In this document: positions 1-4,956 of the stretch, one piece after another
Position numbering within the stretch: position 1 is the stretch's first letter
Layout: the number at the start of each line of letters is the position of its first letter
Origin: an uncultured Lachnospiraceae bacterium
Lineage (GTDB): Bacteria > Bacillota_A > Clostridia > Lachnospirales > Lachnospiraceae
Assembly: GCA_902795985.1 (NCBI GenBank)
Contig: CADBNG010000322.1
Span: 1-5,810, forward strand
Direction of reading: 5' to 3'
Length of the DNA stretch: 5,810 nucleotides
Translations under genes and position numbers: made by a program
The notes under the pieces: generated by a model
Told to the model about the DNA's origin: nothing
The model's input: the letters and a program-made list of their open reading frames with translations, nothing else
Databases searched by the model: none

Positions 1-30
1 AAAAACCAATAGTTTTGCGTTTTCTATAGA

Positions 31-381
31 ATGATGATGAAAGATGTGGACAATAATTCTTCATCTTTAAAGCGATGTACAGGGACTGCTTTCCTTTTCA
101 AGACGGAGGCCATGGATCGTTTTTCCGACGACGAGCTGATTGAATATATGGTCAAGGTGTTTAATGGCAGGGCGGAATTCGATCCCCCTATGCTCCATTT
201 CCACAGAAAAGCCTATGCTATGGGCTTTTCTTTTTTTGTGAAAAAAAGGCCGGCGTTAAAAAGCAGAAGAGGACTCCTTTTGAGTAAAAAGAGTCCTGCA
301 AACAGCATGCCGTCATTATCAGAGATCAGGGATTACGGTAAAAAAGCCGGAAATTCATATAATATACAGCATTTATTATAA
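31..381 (+). CDS. Doubtful small ORF (116 codons), no recognised family
   Basis: This is an open frame that begins just after an in-frame TAG at 10-12 and ends with TAA at 379-381. No ribosome binding site precedes the ATG at 31. A second ATG at 112 has GGAGG in front of it, but only two bases away, which is too close. The stretch from about residue 20 to 58 (codons 88-204) has a plausible protein-like composition with an acidic helix around SDDELIEYMVKV, and the other two forward frames are closed there. Against a real gene, a strong intrinsic terminator (205-237) and a second hairpin (270-297) lie inside the frame, and the C-terminal half is basic and low in character. It may be chance, or the remnant of a gene whose end was lost. 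I do not recognise any family and assign no function. Confidence 0.18.
   Translation: MMMKDVDNNSSSLKRCTGTAFLFKTEAMDRFSDDELIEYMVKVFNGRAEFDPPMLHFHRKAYAMGFSFFVKKRPALKSRRGLLLSKKSPANSMPSLSEIRDYGKKAGNSYNIQHLL
205..237 (+). terminator. Intrinsic terminator of a rightward transcript entering from the left
   Basis: A 9-bp perfect stem, AGAAAAGCC at 205-213 against GGCTTTTCT at 223-231, encloses a 9-nt loop and runs straight into seven T residues (231-237). This is a textbook Rho-independent terminator on the plus strand. It implies a transcript coming from left of the window, whose gene either ends within the first 35 bases (stops are present at 27-29 and 32-34 in the two other frames) or includes the doubtful ORF at 31-381. 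Confidence 0.75.
270..297. other. Hairpin: 7 bp + mismatch + 4 bp, tetraloop
   Basis: AGGACTC at 270-276 pairs with GAGTCCT at 291-297. After a C/A mismatch, TTTT at 278-281 pairs with AAAA at 286-289 around a GAGT loop. On the plus strand no U-tract follows. On the minus strand a T-rich run (CTTCTGCTTTTT) starts directly after the stem, so a weak minus-strand terminator for leftward transcription from the kinase gene is possible but not convincing. Confidence 0.35.
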
Positions 382-443
382 ATAGATACGAATCCACGGC
401 AGTAAAGCGGATGATTTTTTCAGCAGCCTTGCTGCAGCATAAT

Positions 444-486
444 ATGTATGAACTCCCGGCCAAAAGCAGACCCGGAGTTCATACAT
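444..486. other. Long hairpin in the convergent 3' region, possible terminator or mRNA end
   Basis: ATGTATGAACTCC at 444-456 is perfectly complementary to GGAGTTCATACAT at 474-486 (13 bp). After a C/C mismatch, two further G-C pairs close an 11-nt loop at 460-470. It sits about 70 bp past the stop codon of the minus-strand kinase gene and faces the rightward transcript from the left, so it could mark the 3' ends of both. The U-tract is imperfect on either side: plus-strand AATTTTT begins about ten bases after the stem, and the minus strand has only ATTAT. The rest of 382-556 shows no gene; a GC-rich imperfect stem may also form at 527-556, abutting the kinase stop codon. Confidence 0.45.
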
Positions 487-556
487 CATACAGAATAATT
501 TTTAAGATATTACAATAATCGAACTGTCCGACCTGGCGAAGCGGCCCTTGTCCGGA

Positions 557-3088
557 TCAGCCGTGTATCAGCTCCTCGGCTTTTACCCATCCGTGGATCA
601 CGATCCCGTTTTCGGCTTCCTGAAGGAAGACATGGGACCACAGGACATCGTCGCCGTTTTCGTCCGGACCATACTGCGGTTTGTCATCGCAGGAGATCAC
701 ATAATCTGCTGTGGCAACCAGCTCGCTTTCATAGGTCGGCTGCTTCCGCAGCTCCACTTGCGTCAGGTCCTCCCGCGGCGCGCCATAGCTCATACCCCAG
801 TAAATATACTCCTCACGGACCCAGCCGGAACCTCCGTCGAAATAGAGGCGGTACCAGTCATGGATTTTCCCGTCGGAACCCGGGCCGGCCTCAAGTTCTC
901 CGTAAAACCGGGTCTGGGTAAAGTCTTCAAGAGAAGTGACTTTGTCACTGTCGTGAGTAGGTTCGCTCCGGACATTGCAGGATTTGACGGCCAGAACGGC
1001 GTGGACTTCCGTATCCGGCGGATTGTAGGTTATCATCGGTGCCGGCTCTTCTGTCGGCGTTTCTGTTGGTGCTTCGGTTGGCGTCGGAGTTTTTTCCTCC
1101 GGCTTTGGGGGAGTTCCCTTCTGGGCCGTCACGAGGTCGCTGCGGATCCATCCGCCGCTTCCGTCCTCCAGATAGATCCGGTGCCACAGGTGCGTCTGCC
1201 CGTCGGATCCGGGACCGTACTGGGATTCGCCGAAGTAGTACAGCGGTTCCGAAGGATCCGTGATGGTCATGACCAGCGTGCTGTAGTAGGACGGCTCGCT
1301 CCGGACATTTTTCTCTCCGTCCGTAATATAGAAAATGGACATGGCATCCAGCGGATTGACATAGACGATTTCCGGTTCCGGCGTCGGCGGGACGGTGGGT
1401 TCGCCCAGAACGGTCGTTACGAAATCGCTGCGGATCCATCCGGTGGTCCCGTCTTCCAGGAAGATTTTGTACCAGGTGTAGGTCAGACCGTCCGAGCCGG
1501 CCCCCTCCTGCTGTTCGCCGAAATAATACATTTTAGTGGAAGTGCTCTTGATGGTTAATACCAGGTCGCTGTTATAGGTGGGTTTGGAACGCAGGTTTTT
1601 CCCGCCGTTTTTCAGATAAAAAATGCCGACGGCGTTGTCGTAATCCACTTTCACCGGTGAAACGGTGGGCGTAGCAGAAGGCGTTTCCTGTTTCTTTCTC
1701 TTTTCTTCGTCTTCTTTCGCGTCCTGATATTCGATTTTGGCGGTTACCAGCTCCCGGGAATCCGGATGATTCAAAAGGGCGGTGTCGAGAATCTGAATTG
1801 CCGAGTCATAATCTCCGGCGGCGGCCAGATCTCCGGCGTTCTGCAGAACACGGAAGACCTCGTCCTGATCCGCTGCAGAAGCAGCAGCGGCAGAAGTCAG
1901 CTCCGGTACGGCGGTGGGAGACTCTTCGAATGCCTCGGCGGTCATTTCAGAAGATGTAGAAGCGGTTTCTGGTTCATCGTTTTTATTGTCCTTGCCGGTC
2001 AGTATGACCACCAGAACAATGGCGAGAACGGCAAGACATACAGAGACCAGAACGACCGGAAGATAAGGGCTTCGGGACTTTTTTACGGAACGGCCTCGGC
2101 CCGGGGCAGAAGCCGGCCGGTTCTGGGGGCGGGGTCTTGCGGGGATGGTTTCCGTGCCGTCCATCCGGGGAGCCCCGGCGGATTCCGCCAGCGAAAGGGC
2201 TTTTTTCATGGCGGCGGCGTTTATGAAACGTTTTGAAGGATCCGGCTCGCAGGCTGTAAGGATGACTTCCGACAGTACGGGTGACGCGCAGGCCGGAGGC
2301 GGGAGCGGTTCGCCGTTTAAGCGCCGCTGGTTGGCCATGATCCGTTCGGTTGAAGTCGGAACCGGATGGTCGGGATTCAGAAACGGAGAACGGTTCCGGT
2401 TCATCAGACGGTACAGGACCAGACCGAGGGAATAAAGATCCACATTCGAACCGTACGGTTCTCCCCGTTCCACTTCCGGGGCCATGTAGCTTCGCGTCCC
2501 CTTCATCGACAGGGTAACGGTGGTGCTTTCCAGCCTTCGGGCAACACCGAAGTCTCCCAGCTTGAAATCGCCGAAGCGGTTGATAAAGATGTTTTCCGGT
2601 TTAATATCCCGATGGATCAGTCCCTGCTGTTCACACAGTTCCAGGGCGGTGCAGAGATCCCGGCCGAGTTTGATGACCTCCGCTTCCGTCATCTCGTTGT
2701 TTTTCAGGTAGTCCGTCAGCGGCGTCAGCAGCTCCATCCGGATCATGATGGTCCAGTGGGCGTGATCGGGGTCTTCAATAACCCGGAAATCCTCGACACT
2801 GACGATATTGTCTTTTCCCTTGAAAGACTCCATGATCCGGATTTCGTTGGTCACTTCATTGACGATATCCCGCAGATAATCCCGGGTCTGGGCGTCGGTC
2901 AGACCTTCCGACTGCAGAGCATCCACCTCAGAAGCAGTTGTGGGAATCTCGATGATTTTGATGGCCGACCGGCTGACCAGGCCGTTTTCATTCCGGGCAG
3001 CCTCGTAGACAACGCCGTAGGATCCCCGGCCGAGCAGACGGAGAACCTCCCATTCCGGCCAGACGTTTTGCAGTATTTCCAGACTCAT
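557..3088 (-). CDS. Membrane-spanning Hanks-type Ser/Thr protein kinase with four extracellular SH3b-like repeats
   Basis: An 843-residue eukaryotic-like Ser/Thr kinase. The catalytic domain spans about residues 12-300. It has the glycine loop GRGSYG (20-25), the ATP-anchoring Lys44 in SAIKI, a candidate helix-C Glu82, the catalytic loop HRDIKPEN (159-166, Asp161), DFG (179-181) and the APE motif (203-205), so it should be active. Thr and Ser residues at 189-200 are candidate activation-loop phosphosites. A Pro/Arg-rich linker leads to one hydrophobic span (about 342-363). Outside follow a Ser/Thr/Glu-rich stretch, a TPR-like helical segment (about 410-466) and four SH3b-like repeats (about 486-560, 582-655, 695-762, 770-842) joined by Pro/Thr-rich linkers. 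The usual Firmicute homologue, PrkC/PknB, carries PASTA repeats instead. By analogy with bacterial SH3 domains the outer part may bind cell wall; this is inference. The ATG at 3088 is supported by AAAGGA eight bases upstream and by the WPEWEVLRLLG kinase entry. It appears monocistronic, with its own promoter. Substrates are unknown. Confidence 0.93.
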   Translation of the reverse strand: MSLEILQNVWPEWEVLRLLGRGSYGVVYEAARNENGLVSRSAIKIIEIPTTASEVDALQSEGLTDAQTRDYLRDIVNEVTNEIRIMESFKGKDNIVSVEDFRVIEDPDHAHWTIMIRMELLTPLTDYLKNNEMTEAEVIKLGRDLCTALELCEQQGLIHRDIKPENIFINRFGDFKLGDFGVARRLESTTVTLSMKGTRSYMAPEVERGEPYGSNVDLYSLGLVLYRLMNRNRSPFLNPDHPVPTSTERIMANQRRLNGEPLPPPACASPVLSEVILTACEPDPSKRFINAAAMKKALSLAESAGAPRMDGTETIPARPRPQNRPASAPGRGRSVKKSRSPYLPVVLVSVCLAVLAIVLVVILTGKDNKNDEPETASTSSEMTAEAFEESPTAVPELTSAAAASAADQDEVFRVLQNAGDLAAAGDYDSAIQILDTALLNHPDSRELVTAKIEYQDAKEDEEKRKKQETPSATPTVSPVKVDYDNAVGIFYLKNGGKNLRSKPTYNSDLVLTIKSTSTKMYYFGEQQEGAGSDGLTYTWYKIFLEDGTTGWIRSDFVTTVLGEPTVPPTPEPEIVYVNPLDAMSIFYITDGEKNVRSEPSYYSTLVMTITDPSEPLYYFGESQYGPGSDGQTHLWHRIYLEDGSGGWIRSDLVTAQKGTPPKPEEKTPTPTEAPTETPTEEPAPMITYNPPDTEVHAVLAVKSCNVRSEPTHDSDKVTSLEDFTQTRFYGELEAGPGSDGKIHDWYRLYFDGGSGWVREEYIYWGMSYGAPREDLTQVELRKQPTYESELVATADYVISCDDKPQYGPDENGDDVLWSHVFLQEAENGIVIHGWVKAEELIHG
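1124..1633 (-). repeat. Tandem duplicated SH3b-like units 1 and 2 of the kinase
   Basis: Residues 486-560 (DNA 1409-1633) and 582-655 (DNA 1124-1345) are two copies of one unit. By hand about 43 of 76 positions are identical. Shared landmarks are IFY near the start, K-N-[LV]-R-S-x-P, a YYFGE block, GSDG, then LEDG and GWIRSD at the end. Units 3 and 4 (695-762 and 770-842) are more diverged; unit 3 keeps NVRSEP, FYGE, GPGSDG and GSGWVR, while unit 4 keeps only the RKQPTYESELV and HGWVKAEEL-type edges. This points to a recent internal duplication of units 1 and 2. Confidence 0.8.
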
Positions 3089-3150
3089 TCCCAGGTTCCT
3101 TTCAATTTAACTGCCGGGGCTTCATGGCCTCGGCCCTTCGTATGATTCAG

Positions 3151-3179
3151 ATAATACAGGAAAAAACCGGCACAGGCAA
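3151..3179 (-). promoter_or_regulatory. Predicted sigma-A-type promoter of the kinase gene
   Basis: Read on the minus strand, TTGCCT (complement of 3174-3179, 4 of 6 to TTGACA) is followed after exactly 17 bases by TATTAT (complement of 3151-3156, 5 of 6 to TATAAT). Transcription would start near 3144, giving a leader of about 55 nt before the ATG at 3088. It lies downstream of the dctP terminator, as expected for an independent unit. Confidence 0.55.
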
Positions 3180-3211
3180 GGACGCTTCCGGCGCAGGAAT
3201 ATCGGTTTCAT

Positions 3212-3246
3212 AAAAAAGTTGCGGAACGAAGAACCCGTTCCGCAAC
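3212..3246 (-). terminator. Intrinsic terminator downstream of dctP
   Basis: A perfect 11-bp stem is formed by 3218-3228 and 3236-3246 (GTTGCGGAACG against CGTTCCGCAAC) around a 7-nt loop. On the minus strand it is followed at once by six T residues (complement of 3212-3217). It sits about 85 bp past the dctP stop and upstream of the kinase promoter, so it should insulate the two genes. The spacer between the stop and this stem also holds a weak small hairpin at 3263-3280. Confidence 0.85.
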
Positions 3247-3331
3247 ATGTTGTTTTATGGTATGCCGCTTTATAACGGCAGCTGTTTACCGGTCAGTCTC
3301 AGCTTACAATGCTTTGGCCGGTAAGCAAAGA

Positions 3332-4648
3332 TCAGTGGGTTGCGAAGTATTCGTCAACCTGAGCCATGTAGCCGTCAAATACGGCGTCCGCATCGATACC
3401 CATGCCGTTGACTTCTTCTTTCCACAGATTGATGGTTTCCATGCCGAGATCATACCAGGGCTGCATCTCTTCTTCCGGAATGATGTTGAAGAACTTGCCG
3501 GCGTCTTTCTCGGACTGGGAAATTTCGATCGTTGCCTTAACGTCACGTTCGCAGTTGAAGCGGACGCCCTTACGGAAGGCTGCTACGACCAGGTCCTGAA
3601 CTTCGGGATCCCAGCTCTCGAAGGTCTCGTTGTTGGCAAAGTAACCGGAAGCGGAATGATACAGACCGCCGTTGTTGCCGAACTCAATGTAGCCGTTGGA
3701 AACATCCGCCAGACCGAAGTCACGGACGCCCGGAAGGTTCATGGTCAGAGCATCAACGACACCGCGCTCCAGGTTGGAGTACCACTCCGAAGGCGGCATG
3801 GCCATACCGGATACGCCGTGATTTGCCCATGCGGGAGTGTTGTATCCGCTGGACTGGATGATGTGGCCTTTCAGGTCATCCGGGGTCTTGATGGTTGCGC
3901 ACAGATCCGCGTCCTTGAACTCGAAACGGGAGCTGCTGGTCGGGCAGGCGACGAGCTCGTACAGACCCTGCTTGACAAACTCTTCACGGAACTGCGGGAC
4001 AGCGTCGATGGTGTTGTTGATGATATCCATCATGCCGAGCATGTCGGGCATCTCGCGGGTGTAGTAAGCGGTGAAGAGGTTATGAACAACGGAAACACCG
4101 GAGTTCAGGGTGTACAGATAGAAGGTGATGTCGGCAAGACCGTCCACGGTTCCGGCGAAGGAGTCGGTGGATTCCATCAGGGTTCCGCCGTAGTAGCGGT
4201 CGCACTTGATTTTTCCGCCGGATACTTCTTCGATGAAGTTGCAGGCAAGGTCGGTCGCCTGCTGCGGGCCGGATCCGACAACGTTGTAGTCGTTGACGGT
4301 GATGGTCATTTCGGGCCAGTCATAGCCTTCCGGAGCAACATACTCGCCTTCGGCACCTACGCCGGCGGGAGCAGCGGGAGCAGCTTCTTCAGCGGGAGCG
4401 GCTTCTTCCACAGCGGAAGCAGCCTCGCTGGCCGCGGAAGCAGCGGCGGTGGCAGCTTCGGAAACAGCGGAAGCAGCCTCGCTGGCCGCAGAGGTAGCGG
4501 CAGCGGCAGCTTCGGAAGCAGCAGCAGAGGCAGCAGAGGCTGCCTTGGAAGCTTCATTTGCCGCAGGAGCTGCGCCGGAAGATCCGCAGCCGGCCATTAA
4601 TGTAACGATCATGGCGGCCGCGATAAGAAGACTTAAAACTTTTTTCAT
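3332..4648 (-). CDS. dctP: TRAP transporter solute receptor, DctP-type lipoprotein with Ala/Ser/Glu-rich stalk
   Basis: A 438-residue extracytoplasmic receptor of a TRAP importer. It should capture a small solute, typically an organic acid in this family, and hand it to the DctQ/DctM membrane pair encoded divergently. The N-terminus is a lipoprotein signal: two lysines, a hydrophobic core and the lipobox LMAGC with Cys21 as lipidation site, so it is tethered to the outer face of the membrane. Residues 25-98 form an Ala/Ser/Glu stalk. The DctP fold follows: a GGTL...TVDGLADITF segment (about 154-176, the family's quantity-of-solute signature region), PDDLKG (256-261), and YSNLERGVVDALTMN (290-304). 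Where family members usually have an LKIR-type sequence with a carboxylate-clamping Arg, this one reads HIIQ (Gln265). The receptor part is about 330 residues, normal for the family. The start is set by AGGAGG six bases upstream of the ATG. The gene is followed by a strong terminator. The substrate cannot be predicted. Confidence 0.95.
   Translation of the reverse strand: MKKVLSLLIAAAMIVTLMAGCGSSGAAPAANEASKAASAASAAASEAAAAATSAASEAASAVSEAATAAASAASEAASAVEEAAPAEEAAPAAPAGVGAEGEYVAPEGYDWPEMTITVNDYNVVGSGPQQATDLACNFIEEVSGGKIKCDRYYGGTLMESTDSFAGTVDGLADITFYLYTLNSGVSVVHNLFTAYYTREMPDMLGMMDIINNTIDAVPQFREEFVKQGLYELVACPTSSSRFEFKDADLCATIKTPDDLKGHIIQSSGYNTPAWANHGVSGMAMPPSEWYSNLERGVVDALTMNLPGVRDFGLADVSNGYIEFGNNGGLYHSASGYFANNETFESWDPEVQDLVVAAFRKGVRFNCERDVKATIEISQSEKDAGKFFNIIPEEEMQPWYDLGMETINLWKEEVNGMGIDADAVFDGYMAQVDEYFATH
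4409..4516 (-). repeat. Two tandem 54-bp repeats encoding the dctP stalk
   Basis: Positions 4463-4516 and 4409-4462 are direct repeats of 54 bp, differing at about six positions. They encode two 18-residue units (residues 45-62 and 63-80) that each begin SEAA and end SAASEAASAV. Similar Ala/Ser/Glu sequence continues on both sides, so the stalk probably grew by slippage or unequal exchange. The composition predicts a helical or extended spacer that lifts the receptor from the membrane. Confidence 0.85.
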
Positions 4649-4673
4649 TTTTCTCCTCCTGTTTAAATTGTCT

Positions 4674-4734
4674 CAGGTTGCACATAAGGCCTCTGCCCTG
4701 CGGCGTGATAAAAGAGCCGCAGAGAAGGAACCTG
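4674..4734 (-). other. Foldable segment in the presumed dctP mRNA leader
   Basis: An outer 6-bp pairing (CAGGTT at 4674-4679 with AACCTG at 4729-4734) encloses a 7-bp stem (CTGCGGC at 4698-4704 with GCCGCAG at 4716-4722, 11-nt loop). A competing pairing exists: CTCTGC at 4691-4696 with GCAGAG at 4719-4724 uses the same right-hand bases. The element ends about 13 bases short of the dctP Shine-Dalgarno sequence. Whether it is transcribed depends on the dctP start site, which is not known. Confidence 0.35.
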
Positions 4735-4800
4735 TTTATATTAGATATTTTCTCCCTAGTGTGTTATATTTTCTATAGACAGATTTTTATTTTTTATAGC

Positions 4801-4826
4801 AAACTGTTATATAAGAAAAACAGTTT
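4801..4826. promoter_or_regulatory. Perfect 8-bp inverted repeat, candidate operator
   Basis: AAACTGTT at 4801-4808 is repeated inverted as AACAGTTT at 4819-4826, centre to centre 18 bp, which fits a dimeric regulator contacting one face of the helix. Its right arm runs into the TTGACT element at 4826-4831, so a bound protein could block dctQM transcription. On the minus strand it lies far upstream of dctP, where it could also act on that promoter. The cognate regulator is not in the window. Confidence 0.4.
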
Positions 4827-4855
4827 TGACTGCATTTAAAAATACACTGTATATA
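4826..4855 (+). promoter_or_regulatory. Candidate dctQM promoter with strong -35
   Basis: TTGACT at 4826-4831 matches the -35 consensus at 5 of 6 bases. With an 18-base gap it meets TATATA at 4850-4855 (4 of 6). It is one of two overlapping candidates; the other uses the perfect TATAAT downstream. Confidence 0.4.
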
Positions 4856-4864
4856 GAATTATCA

Positions 4865-4887
4865 TTCTGCTACGTTATAATGCAGAA
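4865..4887 (+). promoter_or_regulatory. Perfect -10 box (TATAAT) framed by an inverted repeat
   Basis: TATAAT at 4876-4881 is a consensus -10 element, but the best -35 match at proper spacing (TAGAAT at 4854-4859, 16-base gap) has only 3 of 6 bases. TTCTGC at 4865-4870 and GCAGAA at 4882-4887 flank the box as a perfect 6-bp inverted repeat with an 11-base gap. A promoter with an ideal -10 and a poor -35, wrapped in a dyad, would fit regulated initiation near 4888; this is inference. Confidence 0.4.
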
Positions 4888-4936
4888 GAGGGGACTGAAC
4901 CCTTTACAGATTCGGTATTGTCGATCTGTTATCAAT

Positions 4937-4946
4937 GAGGAGGTGA
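4937..4946 (+). promoter_or_regulatory. Strong ribosome binding site fixing the GTG start of dctQ
   Basis: GAGGAGGTGA is a near-complete complement of the 16S rRNA 3' end. The next usable start is GTG at 4957, ten bases past the element and about thirteen past the GGAGG core, slightly longer than usual. The first ATG in frame is at 4993 and has no comparable site, so the GTG start is preferred. A hairpin at 4906-4929 ends eight bases before the site. Confidence 0.75.
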
Positions 4947-4956
4947 ACAAGTAAAA

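Larger units (their letters stand above)
4649..4956. promoter_or_regulatory. Divergent dctP / dctQ intergenic control region
   Basis: This 308-bp spacer contains no gene. The part next to dctP (about 4660-4735) is GC-richer and can fold in the dctP leader. The middle (about 4736-4860) is very AT-rich and must hold the promoters of both directions. The part next to dctQ (4888-4956) is a leader with two small hairpins and a strong Shine-Dalgarno sequence. No confident minus-strand promoter for dctP can be picked: the best pair is TTGCTA and TATAGA with a 19-base gap. Two perfect inverted repeats, at 4801-4826 and 4865-4887, overlap candidate dctQ promoter elements and look like regulator sites. 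No known riboswitch was recognised. Confidence 0.6.

Noticed and set aside
20..30. The 11-base word TTTTCTATAGA shared with 4769-4779
   Set aside because: A few 11-base matches are expected by chance in a window of this size, more so in AT-rich DNA. No other context is shared.
420..433. CAGCA / TGCTG hairpin next to a T-run, as a kinase terminator
   Set aside because: The T-run is on the plus strand before the stem, so minus-strand RNA would have A residues after it. It cannot act as an intrinsic terminator for the kinase.
548..1558. A 336-codon plus-strand frame opposite the kinase sensor region
   Set aside because: It lies antisense to a well-supported gene. Its protein is Arg/Gly/Phe-rich with no recognisable domain, and it has no ribosome site. 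It is a by-product of the kinase codon use.
3122..3211. A 29-codon minus-strand frame upstream of the kinase
   Set aside because: Its start abuts the T-tract of the dctP terminator, it has no ribosome site, and the predicted kinase promoter lies inside it.
3286..3324. TTACCGG / CCGGTAA inverted repeat between dctP and its terminator
   Set aside because: It has only 7 bp with a 25-base gap and overlaps nothing functional. The clear terminator lies further downstream at 3212-3246.
3257..4600. A 447-codon plus-strand frame opposite dctP
   Set aside because: It spans the antisense of nearly the whole receptor gene, ends in Gly/Ser repeats that mirror the Ala stalk, and starts close behind the dctP terminator. 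It is a shadow of a clear DctP protein.
4935..4946. A Met-Arg-Arg-stop mini-frame (ATG AGG AGG TGA) overlapping the dctQ ribosome site
   Set aside because: The AGG codons and TGA are simply the Shine-Dalgarno sequence itself, and there is no ribosome site in front of the ATG.
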